In this document: positions 1 through 10,110 of the stretch, in pieces
How the letters are laid out: the number at the start of each line of letters is the position of its first letter
Position numbering within the stretch: position 1 is the stretch's first letter
From: Paulinella micropora
Lineage: Eukaryota > Cercozoa > Imbricatea > Euglyphida > Paulinellidae
Length of the DNA: 64,000 bases
Direction: 5' to 3'
Assembly: GCA_019918135.1 (NCBI GenBank)
Contig: WBZZ01002368.1
Location: 106,001-170,000 of the forward strand
Notes under the pieces: model-generated
The model's database searches: none
What the model was told of the DNA's origin: nothing
What the model saw: the letters and a program-made list of their open reading frames with translations, nothing else
Program-made: the position numbers and the translations under genes

Positions 1-222
1 CCCTCCTCACAGCCGCCCGTTCCCCGGCGGGCGGGGCGTCCGCGCGCCGACGTAAGTGAGGTCAGCGACAAGACGCGTAAGCGAATCGAAGCGACTCGCA
101 AGTGGCGCCGTTTACAAGAGGTGGGCCTGGGTCTGCTGTCGCTGGGCATCAGTGACTTGTAACTCAAAGAGTATCTGCGGTCCAGCCAAGGGCTCAGTCG
201 ATATCCAGAAACGTGTGCCGCC

Positions 223-944
223 ATGGTTCAGTCCTCGTCCGCATCTGGCGTTGTTGAGGCAACACGCCTCCTGCTAAAGCAACTACCTTCTCAATCCACC
301 TTTCGCCAGGCCATCCTTGGCGTCATGAAGGTCAACATGGACTGGAAAGAAATGGAAACGGCATTTTCGGCCGAGGAAGCCTCTCGTCAACACGTAAATG
401 CTGGCGCACGGACTGTGAGGTCGATGCTGGATGGGACGCTTCCGGCAGAACAGCGCCCTGAGCTCTTCACGGCCGGCCGTCCACGAGGCGTGTTACGAGA
501 CCACTATTGTGAGCTTGAAAAGACTGTGCTCAGAGAGTCTATTCTGAAGGGACTGTCCCATAAGTCCGGCTCGCTTACCAACCTGTGGTACGGCACCCAT
601 GAATCTTTTTGGGAGTTCGCACAGGGCGATGCAAGCAAAGACGCGTTTTCAGCCCTAGTCAGCAGGTGCGGGGGGGAAGCAGACTTTCGGGAGCAATTCA
701 AGAGTTCGAAGAAGATGCTGAGCAACCTTGATGCATACCTCTGTGTAAATGATCCTTCAAAACCATGCGTACTGCTTCCTAGTAGTACGGAGTCATCGTT
801 ATCGTCATCATCATCATCATCATCATCATCATCGTCATCATCATCATCATCATCGTCGCCTGCGCCATCTTCACCGTCATCATCATCGTCATCATCATCA
901 TCATCATCACCATCGTCATCATCATCGTCATCATCATCGTCATC

Positions 945-975
<31 letters not shown>

Positions 976-1053
976 TCGTCATCATCATCGTCATCATCAT
1001 CGTCATCATCATCATCATCTGCGTCATCGTCTTCGTCATCGTCATCGTCATCG

Positions 1054-1085
<32 letters not shown>

Positions 1086-1113
1086 GTCGTCATCATCATC
1101 ATCGTCATCGTCA

Positions 1114-1154
<41 letters not shown>

Positions 1155-1257
1155 ATCATCATCATCATCATCGTCATCATCATCATCATCATCATCGTCA
1201 TCATCATCATCGTCATCGTCATCATCGTCATCGTCATCCTCATCGTCATCGTCATCG

Positions 1258-1298
<41 letters not shown>

Positions 1299-1987
1299 GT
1301 CATCGTCTGGATCGCCCGAACCAGAGACTTCTCACGAGCTGGCATCATCGTGGGGCTGTGGCAAGACCTGCGGGTCCAATATCTGTCAGCAGTGTGTTTA
1401 TTTGAATTTTCTTTGTCCGTCTGCCTTTTAATCTCGTTTGTGCAATGCTATTATAGGCACGCGTTCAAGGCGCGAACACGGGAGGCGCTCCAAAAATTCT
1501 ACATGCGCACCCCCGTATCACTTTCAGGTATATGGACTCGATGCATACATTCCGGCATACATACATGCATGCATACATGCATACATACATACATATATAC
1601 ATATATACATACAGGCTCGCAACCAAATCGAGTCCATGCGAGTGGTGCAACATGGAAGGGTTCTGGAAGAAGAGGCTAGACAGGGTTATGGATCAACAAG
1701 TCAACGAGCCGGATCAATGTAACCAGCTGGAGATCGCGGACCTCAGGAGAAAACTGGAAAACGTGGCAATACACCAACGGCAATTGGGTCACGTTAGTGC
1801 TAGCGCGTGGGAGTGATAGTGTGTGTCTTGAGGGGGGGATTGATACACACTGGACCTACATTTGCACAGCTGTTCAAAGACCCTTCGTCAAGGCCTTGAT
1901 CAGGAACTTGCAGCCTGGCAGAAAGGACTGTGTCGTGTATCAGGTACATACATATTTACTTACATATCTACCTATCGACCTATCTAC

Positions 1988-2047
<60 letters not shown>

Positions 2048-2081
2048 AGGGGAAGGGGGGGGGGGGGAGGGGAGGGGATCG

Positions 2082-2112
<31 letters not shown>

Positions 2113-2141
2113 GAATAGATGGATGGATGGATGGATAGATG

Positions 2142-2188
<47 letters not shown>

Positions 2189-4373
2189 GAGTGCTGAGAG
2201 CTCCTGTCAGTTCTGATATATTAAACACATTATACACATAGCTATCTATTTATTTATCATTGATATGCATTCATTTTGCATTGGCGTATTGTTTCTGTTC
2301 AACAGGATTATATAGGTATTTCGGGTGAGAGAACGGGCGATTCCATTCACGACCTCGTCTTCTCCATCGCGTGGAGAGACGACATGGGACTGCTACGCTA
2401 CACCTACGTACACAACTGGATGCGCACGCCGCACAACAACTACTCTACTCGCATGGTCTGGAAGCGTCACCTGGATCGTTCATTCCATCCTGGTAGGCAT
2501 CCCTTTCCATTTTGCATGTTCTCTGCTCTGCTCTGACCGTATCTTACCTTACCTTACCTTAGTAATTACGTCACCCTAGTAACCTAAGCAATCTTACGTT
2601 ATCATCTTTTTTTCTTTTTTTCTTTTCAACTTTTTTTCTTTTTTTCTTTTTTTTTTCTTTTTTTTTTCTTCCTCTTTTTCTTTACAGTTCCTGGCCAAGA
2701 GGGAGGGCCTGGGGCCTTTAAAGGATTCGACACCATCTACCGCACTGGTGACGGAGGCAGCGACTTCCAGAACTTCAATTTCATCCACTTCGAGTCCTAC
2801 GTCAACAAGGTAGGTATATATCTATATATGTATGTATGCATGCATGCCATGAACGCCATGCGTGCATCCGTGCCATGCAATGCATGCGATGCTAATCCGA
2901 TGCGGTACATGCGTACATACGTATGTTTGTATGTTTTAAAATACGCTTTTATATTATAATATGTATTGCTGATGACAGAATAGAGCCTGCCGTATGTATG
3001 TATTTATAATAACTATTATGTACTGATATGTATTGATGTATTCCAGGAGTACGGTATTCACTTCGAGTCGCACCTTCCTTGTGCATCCCATGCGTACAAC
3101 CCCTGCGACAGAAGTAAGCGACGCTACGTGAAGGTACATTATAGCTAGGTTACGTGTCAGTATTACTATGTATGTATGTATGTATGTATTTATGCAAGTA
3201 TGTATGTATTTATGTATTTATCATTGTATGTATGTATGCATGTAATACAATGTATGTAGGTATACGTATATACGTATGTATGTATGTATATAATAAATGT
3301 CTGTACGTATGTTTGTAGCACTTCCGGACTGATCAGTTAGTGAGGGGCACTTCGTTCGAGCTCGTTCAGGACTGGCTTTGGAGCGCCGAGCGCGCTGCAT
3401 TCGACAACGAGCTTCTCTTCGCGTTCGAGGACGGCGAGTACACCGCCTTTGTCAAGGAATGCACCACCGGTATACGGATTCAAGATTATTGTGCAAATTT
3501 GGGGAGTGGAGGGGAAGGCAGGGAAGGGAGTGTAAGTTTCTCGTTTTCTCTTGTGTATTCCGCAGCAACCGGGCCCCGGACGAACAGCCGGTGGGGGTTG
3601 TCCAAGCTGCGTTCCTATGTCTATCATAGGATTGACCCCCGTACGGGCGACAGGGTACTATTACTAACAACCTATCCCAGACAGGGAGGGAGGGAGGGAG
3701 GGAGGGAAAGAGAGGGAGGGAGGAAAGGAGGGGAGGAGAAGGGAGGGGAGGAGATGGGAGGCACGACCCATTTGATTGATATACTTAGATTCATTTATGT
3801 ATTTCAATTTAATATTATCAGGTCTATACCCCTGGCGTGGCGTACGGCGCCAGCCATTCCGATATCGATCACAAGCATAGGGTTGTCATGGATATGCGCA
3901 CTGACGCCGAGGCGGGGTTTAAGCGGTGCGAGCGCTGCACGCAAGCCTTGGGTATGTATTACAATGAGTAATCTGTATGTATGTATGTATGTATGTATGT
4001 ATTGAATATTGTATATATGTATGCATGTATGACATTGTATATTTGCATGTAATGTTGTATGTCGATATATCTGTATGTATGTCACAGTATGCTTTCGTGC
4101 ATCAGGAAAACCGTCGCCCGCCCACCCGGAAGGTCCGAAGGGCTGTCCTATTGCCAACAAGAAGGACCCGCCCCGTGAGCCCGTGCTCTTCGGAAGCGAT
4201 ATCAGGGCCGACAAGGAGATGACAAGGCAGGACCTCAAGGCAAGGCTCAAGGTAACTCAGAGTACTTGCAGGCTACTCTCACTCTCACACACTCCTAATC
4301 TCTCTCTCTCTATCTCTCTCTCTCTCTCCCTCTCTCTCTCTCTCTTTCTTTCATTCTCTCTCTCTCTCTATCT

Positions 4374-4418
<45 letters not shown>

Positions 4419-4971
4419 CACATGCACTGAGAGAAGGACGAGGAAGAGTTCAAGGCCATGTCAAGGGCGCAAAACCTAATCAAGAAGTATCACAAGCATG
4501 AGCTGATGGAGAAGCTGGCAGACGCCGGGGTCGAGATACCTGGAGGGACCCGGGTTCTAGAAATGAGGCGTCTGTTGCTGGTACCTCTTTTCATCCTCAT
4601 GTATGTATGTATGTCTGTATGTCTGTATATGTGTATGTCTGTGTGTATCACAATGTATGCATTGTATGTCTGTTGCTGGTGGCGATGTATGTATGACTGC
4701 TATCTAGGTGGAGTACCACAAATGATACAAGGGGCTGCCGGGCGTTGCGGACGTTGTGGCGAAGAGGTCCCGCCGATCCAGGAAGAGGACGCGCAATGCC
4801 AAGGCGGGCGACGGCAAGGCGGGCGAAGGCAAGGCGGGCGAAGGCAAGGCGGGCGAAGGCAAGGTCCTGACGGCGGACAGCGATTCAGAATCCAGCAGAG
4901 AAGGTCCTTGTAGCTGGAGCGAACGATCAGACGAGTCCGACGAAGAAGGGGAGCGCAATTACAAGATTTGA
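223..4971 (+). CDS. Multi-exon host gene with poly-Ser tract, DDE/RNase H-like core and SAP-like segment
   Basis: Thirteen exons give one consistent frame: 223-~1395 (donor uncertain), 1457-1527, 1615-1787, 1870-1943, 2306-2492, 2688-2809, 3047-3133, 3319-3469, 3566-3654, 3822-3951, 4088-4251, 4434-4580 and 4732-4971 (stop TGA). From exon 2 on, codon phases agree across every junction and introns are GT-AG; the last acceptor is placed at AAG|GGG because the nearer TAG acceptor gives an early stop. Exon 1 encodes about 190 ordinary residues and then about 180 mostly Ser residues. Exons 4-7 have the layout of transposase-derived RNase H-like domains: an Asp after VVYQ, then TGDGGSDFQN, then a Cys/His-rich SHAYNPCDRSK segment. 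Exon 12 resembles a SAP DNA-binding helix pair. The C-terminus has three to four KAGEG repeats and an acidic Ser-rich tail. A domesticated transposase-like nuclear protein is inferred; the function is unknown. Confidence 0.7.
794..1311. repeat. (TCA/TCG)n trinucleotide repeat coding for poly-Ser
   Basis: About 520 bases of TCA and TCG triplets with rare interruptions (CCT, CCA, GCG). The host gene frame reads it as serine; the other plus frame gives His/Arg and the minus frame Met/Thr. The TCA/TCG mixture keeps the serine frame open throughout. Confidence 0.95.
1977..2188. repeat. Inverted tetranucleotide microsatellites (CTAT)n - G run - (GATA)n
   Basis: (CTAT)n at about 1977-2048 is followed by a G-rich spacer (2049-2078) and then (GATA/GATG)n to 2188. 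The two arms are complementary, so this intron could fold into a very long hairpin with a G-run loop. Confidence 0.95.
2604..2684 (+). repeat. Pyrimidine tract (TTTTTTC)n before a splice acceptor
   Basis: A T/C-only run interrupted by single C residues ends at TTTACAG, the acceptor of the exon at 2688. It acts as an oversized polypyrimidine tract. Confidence 0.85.
4297..4418. repeat. (CT)n intron microsatellite
   Basis: Near-pure CT dinucleotides with a few TA, CC and TTT interruptions, in the intron before the exon at 4434. Confidence 0.95.
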
Positions 4972-5031
4972 GAGCGCCTGCAAGAAGAGGTGCGCGAGGT
5001 CGCTCTCACTTTCACACACACTGTTGTGAAC

Positions 5032-5067
<36 letters not shown>

Positions 5068-5068
<1 letters not shown>

Positions 5069-5296
5069 GTGCTTCTCTGTCAATGGCTGATGCAAATCTG
5101 CACATGCGCCTCCATCGTCTCACCCGTGAGGGGAGTACGAAGAATTGACGATAGGCTCTATGACACCCCCGCAAGGACAGTTCCAACACTTCCAGACGGA
5201 CCGGTATGTTCAATGAAAATACTGGTGACACCGACTGGAATCGAACTGGCGACAGGGCCCAGTGGTAGAACTTGAACACTGGGCTATCACGGTGTC
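5068..5296 (-). mobile_element. tRNA-derived SINE, family S1, short form
   Basis: Same consensus as the copies after 46 kb, read on the minus strand. The (AAT)n tail lies at 5031-5067 and the box A end abuts (AAT)n at 5297. It carries a few private differences, for example a deletion in the segment before box A. Confidence 0.9.
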
Positions 5297-5356
<60 letters not shown>

Positions 5357-5357
<1 letters not shown>

Positions 5358-5529
5358 GTGTATCTCCTGCCAATTGCTGAGCCAAAAGGCCATGTGCATC
5401 CAGTCCTCCATTCCATAAGGAAAGTCTCCACACCAATCGGTGGAATAAAGGAAGTGACGGCATAGAACATTACTCTAGGAGCTTTATACCAATCAGCCCA
5501 TGGAAAGGACCGATGGCCTATGTACTCCC
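5357..5529 (-). mobile_element. Short interspersed repeat, family S2
   Basis: A 173-bp unit starting GGGAGTACATAGGCC (minus strand) and ending in ACACTATT followed by ATT repeats. Near-identical copies lie at 47179, 56837, 58174 and 58992. No clear box A/B is seen, but its last 50 bases resemble the S1 3' end. Confidence 0.85.
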
Positions 5530-5583
<54 letters not shown>

Positions 5584-5612
5584 TAATAATAGTAATAATA
5601 GTAATAGATAAT
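5530..5612. repeat. (AAT)n run next to gene 2
   Basis: AAT repeats, degenerating to AAC/AGT triplets near 5580-5610, separate the S2 copy from the first recognised codons of gene 2. Confidence 0.9.
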
Positions 5613-5613
5613 A

Positions 5614-6241
5614 ATGTGTGTGTGTATGGTTGCTCTTGTGCACAAGGAGTTGGGTCTTCCCAAGCGCTGGGCCCCCGCTCCCAGGCGCAGGCGCCTCGCC
5701 CCATCTTCACCCGCACCCGCTGCCAAGCGCAGGCGCCCCACCATATTGTCAGCGCCCGACCCATCAGATTCTACACTCGCAAGCGCAACCCATGCGCCCG
5801 ACCCATCAGCGCCACAAACAGCAGGTTCCTCTTTTGTCAGTGTCTGTCTATCCTTTCTTTGCTATATCTTCTTCAGTGACTCCTTTAATGCCGATCTTCT
5901 TCATTAAATTCAGTGTCTGTCTATCCTTCTTCTTCAGTGTCTGCTCTATCTTCTTCATTGTCTGTCGATCCTTCCTTCGCTCTATCTTCTTCATTAAATT
6001 CAAAACATTCTTTCTTCTTTCATTCATTTCACTCATTCATTCATCACTCATTCATTCATTCATTCATTCATTCTTGTTTTCTTTCTTTCTTCTTGCGCAG
6101 ACAATGACGAAGCCGCTACTGATGCGAGACATGTGTACTTCGACGAAACAGCGAACCAAGTTGCAACGTTCAAACAACGTACATACATACACACATACAT
6201 ATACACATACATACATACATATATACATACATACATACAAA

Positions 6242-6273
<32 letters not shown>

Positions 6274-8329
6274 CATACATTAATTAATTAATTAATTAAT
6301 TAATTAATTAATTAATTAATTAATTAATTAATTAATTAATTAATTAATTAATTAATTAATTAATTCGTCCGTACATACCGTTGCATGCGATGCGATGTAT
6401 GCAGGCATGCGATTCATGCGTGCGATGAATGCGATGAATGCGATGCGATGCATGCAGGCGACGAATACAATCAATGCAATGAATGCGATGCGATGAATAC
6501 ACATGTGATACACGCATGCGATGCATGCATGCGATGCATGCATGCATGCCATGCATGCATGCAATGCATGCGATGCATTGCATGCATGCGATGCATTGCA
6601 TGCATGCATCGCATGCGATGCTTGCATGCGATGCTTGCATGCGATGCATGCATGCGATGCATGCATGCGATCCATGCAAGGAATGCGATGCATGCATGCA
6701 TGCATGCGTGCATGCGATGGATGCATTGCATGCGATGCATCATGCGGTACACGCATGCGATGCATGCATGCGATTCGTGCATGCGATGCGCGCATGCGAT
6801 GCATGCATGCGATGCATGCATGCGATGCATGCATGCTTTGTGATGCATGCGATGCATGCATGCTTTGTGATGCATGCATGCGATGTTTGCCATGCAGGCA
6901 TGTGATTGATGCATGCATAGCATGCATGCCATGCATGGCGCCCCGGCATGCATGCCATGCTGGCATGTCATGCATGGCATGCATGGCATGGCAGTTGAAA
7001 AAAAAAAAAAAAACATCAAACCGAAAAAAAACATACATGCATACGTTGTACATGCACGCATGTATTACATACATACATAGTATTAGTATTACATACAATG
7101 ATTCCATACATACATACATACATACATACATACATACATACATTATATATTTATATATACATGCATACAGGTGACCCAACCTGTACTATTTCGGTTGACG
7201 CTAGACCAGGTGCAATCTCCCCACCTTTGCCAGCGTCTTCGGCGGCGTCGCTTTTAATATCATCAGACAATCCAACTGTTTCCCGTCGTGCTATTTCCCT
7301 TGCGTCTTCTGGTGGCCCCGCCCCTGCGGGTGGACATCAAGCCACGTCGGGGGGAGGTTGCACACAGCAGGCCGCCGCTCAGGGAGGACGTCGGGCCACG
7401 GCAGAAGAAGCAGACTCTTGCGAAGGCTCAGGGTCGAGTGCCGCAAACATCAGAGAGCTAGCCGACGATGGCGCGGGTTTCATTGCGACAGAGCATGCCA
7501 GCGCTTGTGTCACGCAAGCACAGGGCACTGTAGAACCGGCACCGCGTGCCAGCTCTCAGAGCTGCGCAGCGGCAGTTCCCGAGCCTTTGCCAAAGTCTGC
7601 CTCTTCTGCCGCCGCTGGCCCTGTGCACTCCACGCCGCGGACTTCCATTGCCACAGAGCATGCCAGCGCTTGTGCCACGCAAGCACAGGGCCCTGTGGAA
7701 CCGCCGGCGGGCCGGGCACCGCCTGCCAGCACTGAGACCTGCGCAACAACAGTGCCCAAGCCTTTGCCAAAGTCTGCCTCCTCTGCCGCCGATGGCTCTG
7801 TGCAACCATTCAGACCCCGTGTCGGGTCAATCACTGCTGTAGTTGATGGAGGTGGCAGTGTTTGGCTGGCACAAGTGCTTACTCATTCAAAGCAGACTGA
7901 CAGGGCCGATGAATTTACGGTGCATTACCTCGTACCAGAGGTAGCCGCTCAGAAGGTTGAGATCAAGAGAGTCATTGACAAAGGTTTTCGGGCTGGGTAG
8001 ACCCCGAGGATGACTCTGTCATGCCCTGCGCAGAGAAGCATGCGGGCGCAGGAATCAAGAAGTGGAAAGGAGTCGAATGCAGTGCCAACGTCCTTACTTC
8101 TTTCAGGGACACGGAAGTGTTGCTTAATGAGGACAAGACACTGTCTCAATCTTGCAAGGATTTGCTTGAGAATGAGACCCTGGGGGTGCCTGTGCCTGCA
8201 AGGAAAGAATCTGGAAGTTCAGGTGTAGTAAGGAGAAGGAGAAGACGACTTAAGCGTGTTAGATATACACTGCGTCGTGATCATGCACCTTCAGAATCTG
8301 AATCTGAATCTGAATCTTCGAATGATTGA
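5614..8329 (+). CDS. Host gene 2: Pro/Ala/Ser-rich protein with tandem repeats and possible Tudor-like segment
   Basis: Three exons read in one phase: ~5614-5824, 6101-6178 and 7171 onward, with donors CAG|GTTCCT and AAC|GTACAT and acceptors GCGCAG and ATACAG. The first exon is uncertain at its start and has a basic PAPRRRR-type motif (nuclear signal-like). The large exon holds two tandem copies of a ~50-residue Ala/Pro-rich unit (each beginning IATEHASAC and containing PLPKSASSA). A segment near 7815-8010 with VWLAQVL and FTVHYLVPE follows, weakly Tudor/chromo-like. Near 7985 the frame must shift at a TTTT run for GWVDPEDDSVM to continue to an Arg-rich, Ser/Glu-repeat tail and the stop at 8327. 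Function unknown. Confidence 0.6.
6179..7170 (+). repeat. Intron made of microsatellites: (TACA)n, (TTAA)n, (ATGC)n, (TACA)n
   Basis: This intron of gene 2 is nearly pure simple sequence. It has TACA repeats at 6180-6278, TTAA repeats at 6279-6365, a ~600-base ATGC-type block at about 6376-6990, an A-run, and TACA repeats up to the acceptor. Confidence 0.9.
6376..6990. repeat. Long self-complementary (ATGC)n block
   Basis: Hundreds of bases of GCATGCAT and GCGATGCAT-type units. Because ATGCAT and GCATGC are palindromes, both strands and most frames stay open, giving spurious Met-His-Ala-Cys proteins. Confidence 0.95.
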
Positions 8330-8820
8330 ATCAGATTGAAATTGAGTATTCATGTCCCTCTGCTTTCGCTGATCACTAATCTGTGGGTCCACTGAGGGGT
8401 CCCGAGCCGGGGCCTGGGTCTTGGTGAGGTCATTGACACTGATAGATCGCTAAGACAGCTTGATATTAATGGACCTGAGTACATATTTCAATTAAAGTTA
8501 TTTTTAAAAAAACGATCGAAAGGACTGAGATCACAGGTGCATGTACCCTACATGTACCGTACACATGTAGGGTACAGTGCCCACTGCTTGATCCTGATGA
8601 CCTGTACATGTACGGTACATGTACCGGAGGTGGTCCGGAGGTGGTCCGGTACATGTACCGGAGCTGGTCCGCAGGTGGTCCGGAGGTGGTTTGTGATGAC
8701 CCCCTATTTGTTAGAAAGTCTGTATTCCGGATCGCGTCCCGCCGACAGGAAAAAAAGCAAACGAACCGACCTGAGAAGTAAAGAAAATCACAGCCGCCCC
8801 TTGTCCCTCGTCGGCCTAAC
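8330..8820. other. Intergenic segment with nested palindromes
   Basis: No gene is seen. A perfect 13-bp stem (8543-8555 with 8563-8575, 7-nt loop) is followed near 8607-8632 by overlapping TACATGTAC palindromes and, to about 8690, by repeats of the 8-mer GGTGGTCC. It sits between host gene 2 and the first gene of the GC-rich island. Confidence 0.75.
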
Positions 8821-9882
8821 ATGTTATTCAGCACCGCCATGTCCATCGCCTGCGCCGCCGCGTTCCTGTGCGGCATGGCGTGGCTGCTGTGCCTGCAGCT
8901 GGCGACCGACAGCGGACGGCGGCGGCGTGTCGCCGTGTTCACGACCCTGCGCCTGTGGTTCTGGACCGTAGCGCACGCGGCCGCCGTGCTGCTGCTCTGT
9001 GAAGGGCACCGGTTGCTCTGGCAGATCGTGTACCAGTCCCTGCTGCTGCCGCTGGCCTGGCACGTGTTGCTAGAGTGCGTAGAACGCTACCCGTACGGGC
9101 TGGCCCCCTCGAACCTTCGCAACCGGTGCCATGACATGAGGTTTCTGCGCCTGGCGGTGTGCGTAGCCTCGGCCGCGCTCGCCGCCGCCACAGAAAACCA
9201 CTGGCCGCCCAGGGCTTTCTTGCTGACCGCCCAGCTGTACGGCGCCTGGTTGTTCTTCAGCAGCAACTCGCGGATACGCGCGCTGCAGCAGACGATCGGC
9301 GCGAGCGACTCGGCGCGGGCGGCGCGGGCCAGGCGTACTCTGTGCTGCTTGCAGTGTGCCTCCGCGTGCTGTGCCGCCCTGCACGCGTTGTACTTTTTGC
9401 TGTGGCTCTGTCTAGAGCTACCACGCGGCGGGGCCCCCGTACGGTGGACGTTCGGCTTCATGTCCGCCCTGCTGCCCACGCCATGGCTCTGCCTCGTAGC
9501 CCTGCAGCTGCTGCCCAAATTGCAAAAGGTCCCTTCCGGGCCAAGGCTTTACCTCAAGCCCACGCAGGCCGTGCGTGTCCAGAGCGCACCACAGCAGGGC
9601 GCCTTCTGCCACGACGACGCGGCGCCTGACCAAGAACTGGCAGCGGGCCCGCGCGGTTCGAGGCTTGGCGCGGCCATGGAGGCCTACACGCAAACGCCCG
9701 ACTCTAGCGCCGCTTCGCATCAACAGTCCCTCGCCAACCTGCCAATGGCAGCGTCGCCGACGCCTCCCACCATCAGGCTAGCGCCCCACAGCCAGGCCGC
9801 GCGGGAAGACGGCAGCTTGGAACAGGTCAGCCGGGTTGAGGCGTCGTTCTTGGAGAAGGGTTGTGAAAGTTTCAGCTACTGA
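8821..9882 (+). CDS. Predicted seven-helix membrane protein of unknown family
   Basis: Uninterrupted 353-codon ORF. Hydrophobic segments at about residues 4-26, 42-61, 65-86, 107-124, 131-148, 174-198 and 209-231 suggest seven membrane helices, followed by a ~120-residue soluble Ser/Ala/Gln-rich tail. Cysteines are frequent (a CCLQCASACC cluster in helix six). There is no lysine in the last helix and no RWxEYS-like motif, so it is not itself a recognisable rhodopsin. It lies tail-to-tail with the heliorhodopsin gene, 228 bases apart. Whether the two act together is only a guess from position. Start chosen at the first ATG; ATG at 8839 is an alternative. Confidence 0.65.
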   Translation: MLFSTAMSIACAAAFLCGMAWLLCLQLATDSGRRRRVAVFTTLRLWFWTVAHAAAVLLLCEGHRLLWQIVYQSLLLPLAWHVLLECVERYPYGLAPSNLRNRCHDMRFLRLAVCVASAALAAATENHWPPRAFLLTAQLYGAWLFFSSNSRIRALQQTIGASDSARAARARRTLCCLQCASACCAALHALYFLLWLCLELPRGGAPVRWTFGFMSALLPTPWLCLVALQLLPKLQKVPSGPRLYLKPTQAVRVQSAPQQGAFCHDDAAPDQELAAGPRGSRLGAAMEAYTQTPDSSAASHQQSLANLPMAASPTPPTIRLAPHSQAAREDGSLEQVSRVEASFLEKGCESFSY

Positions 9883-10110
9883 AGAAGCCGGCAGAAAGAA
9901 CTGAACACAAGAGGGTGGCCAGAATTAACCGGGGGTGGGGGAAAAGGCAAGGGGAGGGGAAAGGCAAGGGTAGGGGGGCGGGGTGAAATACACAGAAGGC
10001 CAAAATCACTAGCTCTTTTTTTAATCGGAGAGGCCCGTCAGTACAACACAGAAATCTGTTTTTTTTTGTCTGGCTTTTTTTTCAGTCTACCAAAAAGAAC
10101 AATGACACTT
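9883..10110. other. Intergenic region between convergent membrane-protein genes
   Basis: G-rich repeats of GGGGAAAGGCAAGGG type and T-runs separate the two stop codons. No gene is seen. Confidence 0.6.

Noticed and set aside
749..1405. Poly-His/Arg ORF and the opposite-strand poly-Met/Thr ORF
   Set aside because: Alternative frames of the TCA/TCG repeat; the Ser frame is the one continuous with the spliced host gene.
6352..7179. Long ORFs on both strands rich in Met, His, Ala and Cys
   Set aside because: They are read-outs of the palindromic (ATGC)n intron repeat; frames stay open on both strands only because the repeat has no stops.
8821..9882. A second rhodopsin
   Set aside because: Seven helices are predicted, but no Lys in the last helix and no counterion motif is visible, so only an unknown membrane protein is called.
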